The notes under the pieces: model-generated
Seen by the model: only the letters and a program-made list of their open reading frames with translations
The model's database searches: none
What the model was told of the DNA's origin: nothing
Part shown: piece after piece, positions 1 to 6,443 of the stretch
Layout of the letters: each line of letters starts with the position of its first letter
Numbering within the stretch: the stretch's first letter is position 1
Position numbers and translations under genes: made by a program
Source of the DNA: an uncultured Granulosicoccaceae bacterium
GTDB taxonomy: Bacteria; Pseudomonadota; Gammaproteobacteria; CALCKW01
Assembly (NCBI GenBank): GCA_937941555.1
Contig: CALDHJ010000447.1
Location: 1-11,733, forward strand
Direction: 5' to 3'
DNA length: 11,733 bases

Positions 1-1
1 A

Positions 2-151
2 CCGCACCCGACTGCACTGGACTCGTTGGACGCGCCGCCGGGCAAGGTGTTCCGCGACCGACGCCAGCACAGTGGACGCGACAGGCTGAAGATCTGCGAG
101 AGGCCGTCAAACGAAACGAAAGACCGGGCATCGCAGCGAAGACCACTCTGA
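2..151 (+). CDS. possible 3' end of an upstream gene (partial)
   Basis: Forward frame 2 is open from the left edge to a TGA at 149-151, about 49 codons. Its first 23 codons end in G or C in about 20 cases, as expected for coding DNA in this genome, and the bias weakens afterwards. The peptide begins PHPTALDSLDAPPGKVF and ends in a very basic, low-complexity tail. I do not recognise a family. The stop lies inside the hairpin at 133-179, which is unusual but possible. A leftward gene with the same third-position bias is less likely, because that frame has no ATG or GTG start between 1 and its stop at 166-168. Forward frame 1 is also open, but its third-position bias is weaker. The call is weak and could be noncoding. 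Confidence 0.25.
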   Translation, partial: PHPTALDSLDAPPGKVFRDRRQHSGRDRLKICERPSNETKDRASQRRPL

Positions 152-186
152 CAGGGGCTGAGCCGTCAGGCTTCGCTGCTGTTTTT
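133..186 (+). terminator. rightward intrinsic terminator-like hairpin
   Basis: A perfect 9-bp stem (GCAGCGAAG 133-141 with CTTCGCTGC 171-179) encloses a second 5-bp stem (CTGAC 148-152 with GTCAG 165-169). It is followed by TG and five T (182-186). The T-run is only on the plus strand side, so it would end a rightward transcript entering from the left edge. The loop is large for a classical terminator, so it could instead be the 3' end of a structured RNA. Confidence 0.55.
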
Positions 187-243
187 CAGCATTCTGACGA
201 GGCCACACAGGCCAATACCAACGCCTGCCGTTGTCACAGGTGG

Positions 244-672
244 TCAGTCTTCAAGGTCCCATTCGTACAACAGGAACGGCTGCGGCGGTTCACCCTCGGG
301 CACGGAACTGAAACACGCCTTTCCAGACACATTATCGTTTTCGGTGCCGAGCCAGGCGTAGGTGCAACCGCGGACCTCGGCGAGGTCGATCAACGCCTGC
401 ACCAGGCGACGACCGATTCCGAGGCGACGATGGGTCGGAGCAACGCCCACTTCGTTGATCCAGAGTTGGGGCATTTTGTCCGGGTGAAAATACTCCACGG
501 CCGAGGCCATTCCGACCACGGTTCCGTCGGCCACCGCCAACAACATCACGTGCCGCGGGTCATCCAGAAACGCCGCGAGCTGCGCGGGGTCGATGGCATG
601 GTCAAAGACGTCCGGCGCCACAGTGTCGAGCAGCCCGGCGTTGTCGGCTGTCAGTGTCACGATGTCGGTCAC
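244..672 (-). CDS. GNAT-family N-acetyltransferase
   Basis: This 142-residue protein is a single GNAT domain, which transfers an acetyl group from acetyl-CoA to an amine; the substrate cannot be told from sequence. The strand VVGMASAVEYFHP (52-64) is followed by INEVGVAPTHRR (72-83) and the acetyl-CoA pyrophosphate loop R-R-L-G-I-G at 82-87. The C-terminal half has GTENDN and the PFLLYEWDL ending typical of the aminoglycoside-acetyltransferase-like GNAT group. The start is GTG (672-670), supported by GGGAGG at 682-677. The GTG overlaps the TGA of the small ORF upstream (GTGA, 669-672), so the two are probably co-translated. An antibiotic-resistance role should not be assumed, because most chromosomal members acetylate other small molecules or proteins. 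Confidence 0.87.
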   Translation of the reverse strand: MTDIVTLTADNAGLLDTVAPDVFDHAIDPAQLAAFLDDPRHVMLLAVADGTVVGMASAVEYFHPDKMPQLWINEVGVAPTHRRLGIGRRLVQALIDLAEVRGCTYAWLGTENDNVSGKACFSSVPEGEPPQPFLLYEWDLED

Positions 673-824
673 GCCACCTCCCGGTTCGATGCATACACCA
701 AAGCGATGACCAACCGGTCGGTCTGGCTGAGATTCACGATCGACTCTGGTGCACCGAGGATGACGTTTTCAAACGGTTCGGACTGTTCAATGGCGATGGT
801 CCAGCCCAAGGCACGGCTCAACAT
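669..824 (-). CDS. small protein of unknown function, coupled to the GNAT gene
   Basis: ATG at 824-822 opens a 51-codon frame ending in TGA at 671-669. The frame begins MLSRALGWTIAIEQSEPFEN and ends LVYASNREVA. An AGGA motif (about 833-836) sits 8 bases ahead of the ATG. The stop overlaps the GTG start of the acetyltransferase by 4 bases (GTGA), the usual arrangement of translationally coupled genes. I do not recognise a family; it has no signal peptide or clear membrane segment. It could be a genuine small partner protein, or a leader whose translation controls the acetyltransferase. A remnant of a larger gene is also possible, although the intact ribosome site and overlap argue against random decay. 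Confidence 0.5.
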   Translation of the reverse strand: MLSRALGWTIAIEQSEPFENVILGAPESIVNLSQTDRLVIALVYASNREVA

Positions 825-1020
825 CGGCTGATTCCTGGCTGTCAGTTGGCGACGAGAGCAGTGTAAGCGACGGACACGGCAGCGTGCGTGTTCGCCGCGG
901 TCTATGGGTTGCCTGAGACCGGCCCAAGGGCTCCAAACCAGCCCAAACCAATCAGATCAACCCCAACACCTGCGCAAAGGGCGCTACGCTGTTCTGCCCA
1001 ACCGCCAACAGAGGCCAGCC

Positions 1021-1401
1021 GTGCTCATCGCCAAAATCCTGACCGCGCTCGTCGGCGCGGCACACCTGTACTTCGGCTATCAGGAGATCGCCAACTGGGA
1101 AGCCTTTGCCAGTCGGGTGTTGCAACTCGCGCCGGACGACCCCACCGTTGTGCACACCGTATCGCTCGCCGCCAACCAGGGCGCCTACAACGGTTTTCTC
1201 GGCGTCGGTTTGCTGCTGGCAGCCGTGCGGGCCTTTGGCCAATCGAGCCACCGAGTCGCCCTGTACTTGCTGGCTTGTGTGTTTGTCGCCGGTGTCGTTG
1301 GCTGGATGACCTTGAATCAAACCGTGTTTTTGTTGGTCCAGACCCTGCCAGCCACCGTCGCGGCGTTGGCGTGCTGGGTGTTTTGGCGCAAGGCGAGCTG
1401 A
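1021..1401 (+). CDS. DUF1304-family small membrane protein
   Basis: This is a 126-residue inner-membrane protein of the DUF1304 type, whose function is not established. Four hydrophobic segments are visible, at roughly 2-20, 57-77, 81-99 and 102-122. The family signature is the AANQGAYNGF stretch just before and inside the second one, and a HLYFGYQE motif follows the first. I chose the GTG at 1021 because AGAGG (1010-1014) lies 6 bases ahead and the first membrane helix starts immediately. An upstream ATG at 904 would add about 39 polar, proline-rich residues with no resemblance to the family. The gene converges on the lysR gene, leaving 39 bp with no clear terminator. The 196 bp between it and the leftward small ORF hold no element I could assign. 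Confidence 0.8.
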   Translation: MLIAKILTALVGAAHLYFGYQEIANWEAFASRVLQLAPDDPTVVHTVSLAANQGAYNGFLGVGLLLAAVRAFGQSSHRVALYLLACVFVAGVVGWMTLNQTVFLLVQTLPATVAALACWVFWRKAS

Positions 1402-1440
1402 CAAGCCACAGCGGATCAGAAGACCCCGGTTGGCACGCGG

Positions 1441-2325
1441 TCATCCGAATCGGTACGCCACCTCGCGCACGCTCTCAACGAGAAAGTCTGCCACCGCGTT
1501 GATCGCGCCCATGGCGCGTGTACTCTCGTGGCGTGCGAGCCAATAGCTGCGCGTGACTTCTAGCGCTGGGAGTACCCGCTCGAGCGAAGCATGCTCCTCA
1601 GCAATGTACCGGTGCAATATGCCAATGCCGGCCCCACCGAGAACTGCTTCGAGCTGGCCCACAGCGCTCGCGATTGCGACATCCGTGCGCCAGCGGGGGC
1701 TGAACTCTCGGGTGTAGTCGAGCACGTCGCTGTACACCAGGTCATCGACGTAGCCGACCAGCCGATGGACTGGCAAGTCGTCACCGCTTCCGGGTCGCCC
1801 CGCCCGGGTGAGGTAGTCGTGGCTCGCGTAGAGACCGAGCTCGTAGTCGACAAGCTTGCGCGCGATGACTGACGCCTGGTCAGGCCGCGCGAGCGTCACC
1901 ACCAGATCCGCCTCCCGGCGCGAAATCGACACGCTGCGCCCCATCGGCACCAGCTCGACGCGAATGCCCGGGTGACGCTCGGCGAGCTGCCCCAGCCGCG
2001 GTGCGATGAACTGCAAACCGAAACCGTCCGGCGCCCCAACGCGCACGGTGCCGTTGATCGCATCGCTCGCCTCGCCCTCACCCACGCTCAACACGTCGCG
2101 CTCCATGCGTTCGGCCACCGCCTGCAGCTGCCGGCCCGCGTCGGTCAGGTCGCAGCCGTGGGTCCGGCGATGAACCAGGGTCTGGCCGAGCCCGGACTCG
2201 AGTTGCTGCAGGCGCCGGCTGACGGTCGCGTGGTTGACGCCGAGGCGCTTGGCGGCACTGAGCAGCTGGCCGCTGCGGGCGACGGCCAGGAACACGCGAA
2301 GGTCATCCCAGTTGAGTCTGGCCAT
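1441..2325 (-). CDS. LysR-family transcriptional regulator, divergent from mmsA
   Basis: This 294-residue protein has the standard LysR layout and length. An N-terminal winged helix-turn-helix covers about residues 5-62 (DLRVFLAVARSGQLLSAAKR, then VNHATVSRRLQQLE and a TDAGRQL end). A linker helix and an effector-binding domain follow (from about 92, NGTVRVGAPDGFGLQFIAP). Its place back to back with mmsA, across a 106-bp gap that holds a dyad, suggests it controls mmsA and itself in response to a metabolite of valine, propionate or inositol breakdown. This is inference from context; Pseudomonas aeruginosa uses an AraC-type MmsR instead. No good ribosome site precedes the ATG at 2325, but the helix-turn-helix begins right after it, so the start is likely correct. 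Confidence 0.93.
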   Translation of the reverse strand: MARLNWDDLRVFLAVARSGQLLSAAKRLGVNHATVSRRLQQLESGLGQTLVHRRTHGCDLTDAGRQLQAVAERMERDVLSVGEGEASDAINGTVRVGAPDGFGLQFIAPRLGQLAERHPGIRVELVPMGRSVSISRREADLVVTLARPDQASVIARKLVDYELGLYASHDYLTRAGRPGSGDDLPVHRLVGYVDDLVYSDVLDYTREFSPRWRTDVAIASAVGQLEAVLGGAGIGILHRYIAEEHASLERVLPALEVTRSYWLARHESTRAMGAINAVADFLVESVREVAYRFG

Positions 2326-2340
2326 GTGACATTAATTCAT

Positions 2341-2390
2341 GCACAAACATTGTCCAATTTTGCCCATTGTTTGTGCGAAAAGACAATGGG
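2341..2390. promoter_or_regulatory. dyad operator in the lysR-mmsA gap
   Basis: A perfect 9-bp inverted repeat, GCACAAACA (2341-2349) and TGTTTGTGC (2368-2376), is separated by 18 bp. A second overlapping inverted repeat, CCCATTGT (2363-2370) and ACAATGGG (2383-2390), shares the CATTGT motif. CATTGT therefore occurs at 2348-2353 and 2365-2370 and inverted at 2383-2388. It is the likely binding site of the divergent LysR protein, which normally contacts a recognition and an activation site about this far apart. Binding is inference. Confidence 0.6.
2360..2387 (+). promoter_or_regulatory. candidate sigma-70 promoter of mmsA
   Basis: TTGCCC (2360-2365) and GACAAT (2382-2387), 16 bp apart, match the -35 and -10 hexamers at 3 and 4 of 6 positions. 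They overlap the right half of the dyad, where a LysR regulator would contact RNA polymerase. The match is weak, as expected for an activator-dependent promoter. Confidence 0.3.
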
Positions 2391-2431
2391 AAACTCCTTG
2401 CCATCGCTCATTCCCTCGAGAGGCTCAGCCC

Positions 2432-3928
2432 ATGCGACAGATCGGACACTTCATCAACGGCGCGCGCGTGGACGGCGCAAGCGGCCGCACCGCCAATGTC
2501 TTCAACCCAGCAACCGGCCAGGTCCAGGCCGAAGTGGCGCTCGCGAGCGACGCTGAACTGCAGGCGGCGGTCGACTCGGCCAAGGCCGCGCAGCCAGCCT
2601 GGGCCGCGACCAACCCACAGCGTCGCGCACGCGTCTTCGCGAAATTCGTCGACCTCCTGAACCAGAACATGGAAGAGCTCGCTGACCTGTTGGCGAGTGA
2701 GCACGGCAAGACTTTCGAAGACGCCCAGGGCGACATCATCCGCGGCCTGGAAGTGTGTGAGTTCGTGACCGGTGTACCGCACTTGGCAAAGGGCGAGTAC
2801 ACCCAGGGTGCAGGCCCCGGCATCGACATGTACTCCATGCGCCAACCGGTCGGCATCGGCGCCGGCATCACCCCGTTCAATTTCCCCGGCATGATCCCGA
2901 TGTGGATGTTTGCGCCGGCCATCGCGTGTGGCAACGCCTTCATCCTAAAGCCCTCCGAGCGCGATCCGTCGCTGCCGATCCGACTCGCGGAGCTGATGAT
3001 GGACGCCGGCCTGCCAGCGGGCGTGCTGAACGTTGTCAACGGTGACAAACAAGCCGTCGACGGCATCCTGCAAAACGACGACATTGGCGCCGTGTCTTTT
3101 GTCGGCTCCACGCCGATTGCGCAGTACGTCTACAGCCAGGGCTCGGCCAACAACAAACGCATGCAGTGTTTTGGCGGCGCGAAGAACCACATGATCATCA
3201 TGCCGGACGCGGACCTCGATCAAGCCGCCGACGCCTTGATCGGCGCGGGCTACGGCTCGGCCGGCGAGCGCTGCATGGCGATCTCGGTTGCCGTGCCGGT
3301 CGGCGAAGACACGGCCAACGCCCTGATTGAGAAGCTTGTCCCCAAGGTCAATGCACTCAAGATCGGCCCGTGGAGTGGCCGCGGCCTCGACCTCGGCCCG
3401 GTCGTCACTGCTGAGGCGAAAGAACGCATCCTCGGCCTGATCCAGAACGGCGAAGACGCCGGCGCCGAGCTCGTGGTCGATAACCGCCACGTCACGATCG
3501 ATGGCTATGAAGACGGCTTCTTCATCGGCGGCTGCCTGTTCGACAAGGTGACCCGCGATATGGACATCTACCAGACCGAGATCTTCGGCCCGGTGTTGTC
3601 GGTGGTGCGCGCGGCCAACTACGAGGAAGCGATCGACCTGCCGATGTCCCACGCCTTCGGCAACGGTGTCTCGATCTTCACCCGCGACGGCGACACCGCA
3701 CGCGACTTCGCCGACCGAATCAACATTGGCATGGTCGGTATCAACGTGCCAATCCCGGTGCCACTCGCGTACCACAGCTTCGGCGGTTGGAAAGCCTCGA
3801 GTTTTGGCGACCTGAACCAGCACGGCACCGACTCGTTCAAATTCTGGACACGCACCAAGACCGTGACCAGCCGCTGGCCGTCCGGCATCAAGGAAGGTGC
3901 CGAGTTCGCGATACCCGTGATGAAATAG
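2432..3928 (+). CDS. mmsA: CoA-acylating methylmalonate-semialdehyde dehydrogenase
   Basis: This 498-residue enzyme of the aldehyde dehydrogenase superfamily oxidises methylmalonate semialdehyde with NAD+ and CoA to propionyl-CoA, or malonate semialdehyde to acetyl-CoA. It acts in the cytoplasm in valine, thymine or inositol breakdown. Visible family marks are the N-terminus GHFINGARVDGASGR, GITPFNFPGMIPMWMF in the cofactor domain, ILKPSERDP, the SFVGSTPIA turn, GGAKNHMIIMPDADLDQA, and the catalytic Cys281 in GSAGERCMA. The C-terminus ends in the family's FWTRTKTVTSRWP. The length matches the family (about 500). I chose the ATG at 2432 because GAGAGG (2418-2423) lies 8 bases ahead. The longer frame from 2339 would translate the operator and add 31 atypical residues. 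Without mmsB or iol genes nearby, the exact pathway is open. Confidence 0.96.
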   Translation: MRQIGHFINGARVDGASGRTANVFNPATGQVQAEVALASDAELQAAVDSAKAAQPAWAATNPQRRARVFAKFVDLLNQNMEELADLLASEHGKTFEDAQGDIIRGLEVCEFVTGVPHLAKGEYTQGAGPGIDMYSMRQPVGIGAGITPFNFPGMIPMWMFAPAIACGNAFILKPSERDPSLPIRLAELMMDAGLPAGVLNVVNGDKQAVDGILQNDDIGAVSFVGSTPIAQYVYSQGSANNKRMQCFGGAKNHMIIMPDADLDQAADALIGAGYGSAGERCMAISVAVPVGEDTANALIEKLVPKVNALKIGPWSGRGLDLGPVVTAEAKERILGLIQNGEDAGAELVVDNRHVTIDGYEDGFFIGGCLFDKVTRDMDIYQTEIFGPVLSVVRAANYEEAIDLPMSHAFGNGVSIFTRDGDTARDFADRINIGMVGINVPIPVPLAYHSFGGWKASSFGDLNQHGTDSFKFWTRTKTVTSRWPSGIKEGAEFAIPVMK

Positions 3929-3945
3929 GGCTCCGCAACTCGGAC

Positions 3946-3975
3946 AAGCCCGGCCACCGCGCCGGGCTTTTTTTT
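3946..3975 (+). terminator. intrinsic terminator of mmsA
   Basis: A 9-bp GC-rich stem (AAGCCCGGC 3946-3954 with GCCGGGCTT 3961-3969) and a 6-base loop run into eight consecutive T (3968-3975). It starts 17 bases after the mmsA stop. Confidence 0.94.
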
Positions 3976-3990
3976 GGTCAGGTGTCAGCT

Positions 3991-4110
3991 GGCATCACAC
4001 CCACAAGACCGCGGCACCCGCCAGATCCCTGTGGGAACGACGTCCTTGCAACGCAAGACGGCGCGATACACGGCCCAAAGCCATGCGGCGTAATCACGGC
4101 ATGCGCAAGG
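3991..4110 (+). repeat. direct repeat copy 1 (120 bp)
   Basis: It aligns without gaps to 4178-4297 at an offset of 187 bp. The core 4014-4110 is identical at 90 of 97 positions, and 6 of the 7 differences are transitions; the first 23 bases match at 17. The core contains TGTGGGAACGACGTCC and an internal hairpin (CGTCCTTGC with GCAAGACG, a 3-base loop and one bulge). Confidence 0.9.
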
Positions 4111-4154
4111 GTGCAGGGTACTCTGAGCTTGGAGCAGCTCACATACCACAGCTT

Positions 4155-4180
4155 CCGGCCTTTCGGTTGCGAAAGGCGGC
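4155..4180. repeat. hairpin between the repeat copies
   Basis: GCCTTTCG (4158-4165) and CGAAAGGC (4170-4177) form a perfect 8-bp stem with a GTTG loop, extendable by CCG/CGG around one bulged G. No T-run follows on either strand, so it is not a classical terminator. It may be a REP-like element or part of the larger repeat. Confidence 0.6.
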
Positions 4181-4297
4181 ATCAAGCCCAAAAAACTGCA
4201 GCACCCGCCAGATCACTGTGGGAGCGACGTCCTTGCAACGCAAGACGACGCGATACATGGCCCAAAGCCATGCAACGTGATCACGGCATGCGCAAGG
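4178..4297 (+). repeat. direct repeat copy 2 (120 bp)
   Basis: This is the second copy of the unit at 3991-4110. Here the internal segment CGTGATCACG (about 4275-4284) is a perfect palindrome, flanked by CATGC and GCATG; in copy 1 one base breaks that symmetry. The copy ends close to the stop of the leftward aminotransferase. Confidence 0.9.
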
Positions 4298-4309
4298 ATG
4301 AATCCTTGC
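4292..4309 (-). terminator. hairpin downstream of the aminotransferase gene
   Basis: GCAAGGA (4292-4298) and TCCTTGC (4303-4309) pair perfectly around TGAA, 35 bases after the leftward gene stops. There is no T-run, so a termination or mRNA-end role is only possible. It may simply be the end of the repeat element. Confidence 0.3.
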
Positions 4310-4344
4310 CTACAGGGCCACTGTGCGTTGGGAGCCGCCTCTAT

Positions 4345-5442
4345 TTATGGCAACTGTGGCACCAGCTCTTCGATGATCGCGCAAGCCTCTTCCATTTCGG
4401 CCGGTTGCGCGAGGCCCACGCGGACACAGCGGTTGAGCGGCGCCACGCCCGGCATGCGCATGAACACGCCGCGTTCGGCTAGGCGTTCGAGCAGGGCCAC
4501 GCCGCGTTCGGTGCTGCCGACATCGAGCGCGACGAAATTGGTGAATGACGGCTCAGCGTAAAGACCGAGCCGATCGGCCATGGCGTACACCTGTTGGCGC
4601 GCTGCCTCGACCTCCGCGTTGACACGCGCAAGGAAGGCGTCGTCGTTCACGCTGGCCGTCGCACCCGCCTGGGCGACGCGGTTCAGATCAAAGTGGTTAC
4701 GCACTTTCTCGAACGCCGCGATGATGTCGGGGTGGGTCACGCAGTAGCCGACGCGCTGTCCCGCCATGCCGTAGGCCTTGGAGAAAGTCCGAAACCGCAA
4801 CACGTTCGGGTTGTGGGTGTCGAGCGCAGGCGCCGTGCCGGGCGGCGCAAATTCGATGTAGGCCTCGTCGAGCGCGAGCAGACAGCCCTCGGGCAAGCCG
4901 TCGATCAGACGCTGCACGGTCGCCGCGTCGTGGCAGGTGCCCATCGGGTTGTCCGGGTTCGAGAGATACACCAGACGCGCACCGACTTCGTGCGCCTTGG
5001 CGAGCAGCGCGTCGGTGTCTTCGAAGAAGCCGTTGTAGGGCACCGTGTGCAGCGCCGCGCCGTAGCCGTTCACGTGGTAGTTGAAGGTCGGGTAGGCACC
5101 GAGCGAAGTCACGACCGGCGTGCCGACATCGCAAAAGAGCCGCACGGTGATCCCGAGCAGGGTGTCGATACCGGCGTCGACGACGAGGTTTTCGGCGTTC
5201 ACGCCGAGCCGAGCGGCCAACGCTTGGCGCAAATTGTGGCTGGTGGGGTCGGCATACCAAGCGCTCTGCGCAAGCTCGGCACGCATCGCCTCCATGCCTG
5301 CGGGCGACTGCCCGAACGCGCTCTCGTTGGCACCGATCCGCAAGCGAAACGGCGCGCCGCGACGGCGCTCGAGTTCCTCGGGTCCGACAAAGGGGGTGCT
5401 GGCAGGAAGGCGGGCAATCTGCGTCGCGAACGGAATGGTCAT
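4345..5442 (-). CDS. HisC-like PLP-dependent aminotransferase
   Basis: This 365-residue protein is a fold-type I, class I/II aminotransferase nearest in pattern to histidinol-phosphate aminotransferases. It would move an amino group between an amino acid-like substrate and a keto acid in the cytoplasm. Visible marks are GANESAFGQSP (substrate and N-terminal region), YADPTSHNLRQALA, SNPDNPMGT (PLP ring contact), LDEAYIEFAP (the Asp that pairs with the pyridine nitrogen), and FRTFSKAYGMAGQRVGY with the Schiff-base Lys222. The C-terminal RVGLAQPAEME carries the carboxylate-binding Arg. No other his gene is near and its neighbours are unrelated. It may therefore be a stand-alone paralogue acting on another amino acid, and I give no symbol. 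No good ribosome site is seen before the ATG at 5442. Confidence 0.92.
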   Translation of the reverse strand: MTIPFATQIARLPASTPFVGPEELERRRGAPFRLRIGANESAFGQSPAGMEAMRAELAQSAWYADPTSHNLRQALAARLGVNAENLVVDAGIDTLLGITVRLFCDVGTPVVTSLGAYPTFNYHVNGYGAALHTVPYNGFFEDTDALLAKAHEVGARLVYLSNPDNPMGTCHDAATVQRLIDGLPEGCLLALDEAYIEFAPPGTAPALDTHNPNVLRFRTFSKAYGMAGQRVGYCVTHPDIIAAFEKVRNHFDLNRVAQAGATASVNDDAFLARVNAEVEAARQQVYAMADRLGLYAEPSFTNFVALDVGSTERGVALLERLAERGVFMRMPGVAPLNRCVRVGLAQPAEMEEACAIIEELVPQLP

Positions 5443-5509
5443 GACGGGTATTCAATTAAACGGTCTGACAATGATACCGTTGCCGCAGCCCGATTGAGAC
5501 CCCCACACC
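5443..5509. promoter_or_regulatory. divergent promoter region, aminotransferase / GFA genes
   Basis: The 67 bp between the divergent starts must carry both promoters. On the minus strand TATCAT (5476-5471) is a good -10 candidate for the aminotransferase, about 30 bases from its ATG; no clear -35 is seen. ACGGT (5460-5464) and ACCGT (5476-5480) form a short inverted pair. Nothing firmer can be said for the rightward gene. Confidence 0.3.
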
Positions 5510-5968
5510 ATGGCTGCACCGAGCGAGCCCGTTGAATTTTCCGGCCACTGCTATTGTGGCGCGGTGCAGTTCACGCTGATCTTGCACGCGCCAGCGACCT
5601 TTTCGGGCTTTTGCCATTGCGAAGACTGCCAGCGGGCCCACGCCAGCCCGATGTACCAGTTTGCCTACATCGACGCGAGTGCCTTTACCCTGCTCGCCGG
5701 CCAGGACAGTGTGAAGTCCTATGTGCGCGACGAGACCAAGGCCCCGGAGCTGCGCCGCTGGTTCTGTACCCACTGCGGCAGCCGCGTGTACAACACCTTG
5801 CTGCCAACGCTCGAGGGCAAGGTCCGCTCTCATATCGGCGTATTCCCATCCTTGCTGACCGACCGAACGGCGGGCCAACATGCCCTGCTCAAACCGCGCT
5901 ACCACCTGCACAGCAAGGAGGCGACCGTCCCGCTCGAGTGCGTGCACGACCGCCTGCCGCGCCGCTGA
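5510..5968 (+). CDS. GFA (CENP-V/GFA) domain zinc protein 1
   Basis: This 152-residue protein has the GFA fold, named for glutathione-dependent formaldehyde-activating enzyme. The seven expected zinc-ligand cysteines are present: Cys14 and Cys16 (GHCYCGAV), Cys35, Cys37 and Cys40 (FCHCEDCQ), and Cys86 and Cys89 (WFCTHCGS). In the characterised member the domain is associated with S-hydroxymethylglutathione formation, but most members have no proven activity, so formaldehyde metabolism should not be assumed. The ribosome site before the ATG at 5510 is poor. The gene is followed after 29 bp by a second GFA gene on the same strand, probably in one transcript. Confidence 0.9.
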   Translation: MAAPSEPVEFSGHCYCGAVQFTLILHAPATFSGFCHCEDCQRAHASPMYQFAYIDASAFTLLAGQDSVKSYVRDETKAPELRRWFCTHCGSRVYNTLLPTLEGKVRSHIGVFPSLLTDRTAGQHALLKPRYHLHSKEATVPLECVHDRLPRR

Positions 5969-5997
5969 CCTGGCCGCCCAACCGAGGAGACCCGACC

Positions 5998-6378
5998 ATG
6001 CCGACCGGAAGCTGCCTGTGCGGCGCCGTACACATCACTGTCGACCGCCCATTGACACAACCCGACCTCTGCCACTGCCGCATCTGCCGCAAGTACGCTG
6101 CCGTGGGGTTCGCGTCCTGCGACATGCCTCGCGAGGCGCTGACGATAACGGGTGAAGAACACATTCGCTGGTTTCAGTCGTCCGAGAAAGTGCGTCGCGG
6201 CTTCTGCGGCACCTGTGGCAGCGCACTCTTTTTCGACCCGCTCTTCCACGACTGGACGGCCATCGCGATGGGTGTCTTCGACGAACCGACCGGCACCACA
6301 CTTGGCAAACACATCTTCACCGCCAACAAGGGCGACTACTACACCATCGAAGGCAGTCTGCCGCAGAACGAGCAGTAG
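5998..6378 (+). CDS. GFA (CENP-V/GFA) domain zinc protein 2
   Basis: This 126-residue protein is a second, clearly divergent GFA protein. Its zinc cysteines are Cys6 and Cys8 (GSCLCGAV), Cys25, Cys27 and Cys30 (LCHCRICRK), and Cys70 and Cys73 (GFCGTCGS). The C-terminal half (LFFDPLFHDW, then GKHIFTANKGDYY) is typical of the short GFA group. The ATG at 5998 is preceded by GAGGAGA (5983-5989), a strong ribosome site. A longer frame opens upstream but would translate the first GFA gene out of phase, so it is rejected. The two proteins differ in length and sequence enough that a recent duplication is unlikely. The function is unknown beyond metal binding. Confidence 0.92.
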   Translation: MPTGSCLCGAVHITVDRPLTQPDLCHCRICRKYAAVGFASCDMPREALTITGEEHIRWFQSSEKVRRGFCGTCGSALFFDPLFHDWTAIAMGVFDEPTGTTLGKHIFTANKGDYYTIEGSLPQNEQ

Positions 6379-6443
6379 TCCCTGACGCGCAGCGCACGCC
6401 AATCCGGGGTCGAAGCGTTCGCCATTTCGGGTACCCTGTCTCC

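Larger units (their letters stand above)
3976..4344. other. gene-free interval with repeats and hairpins
   Basis: These 369 bases lie between two converging genes (mmsA and the aminotransferase). I see no credible gene: the open frames crossing it lack family resemblance and ribosome sites. It holds two direct repeat copies, a hairpin between them and another after the second copy, all listed separately. CCCTGTGGG (4027-4035) and CCTACAGGG (4309-4317) form an 8-of-9 inverted pair that may mark the ends of a 291-bp compound element. A partial look-alike of the repeat start (CACTGTG, then TTGGGAGCC) occurs at about 4319-4338. Confidence 0.6.

Noticed and set aside
175..243. In-frame continuation of the GNAT gene past its TGA, a short glycine-rich stretch ending in NSSEA
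   Set aside because: The protein already ends with a normal family C-terminus; there is no sign of selenocysteine use or a frameshift, and the 23-codon frame lacks a ribosome site.
1..831. Forward frame 1 open from the left edge to 831
   Set aside because: It is the exact antisense frame of the GNAT gene for most of its length, has weak third-position bias before that, and resembles no family.
2339..2431. Longer mmsA start at 2339
   Set aside because: It would translate the operator dyad and add residues absent from the family; the ATG at 2432 has a good ribosome site.
2945..3823. 292-residue leftward frame inside mmsA
   Set aside because: It is antisense to a well-recognised gene, a common shadow in GC-rich DNA, with no start signal or family resemblance.
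4594..5535. 313-residue rightward frame across the aminotransferase
   Set aside because: It is antisense to a clear gene, has a low-complexity Arg/Val/Gly-rich composition and no ribosome site.
6429..6436. Shared GGTACC palindromes before the kinase gene (6429-6436) and the TAXI gene (10579-10586) as a common operator
   Set aside because: A few GGTACC sites are expected by chance in this length, another lies inside the TAXI gene (about 11281-11290), and the flanks differ.
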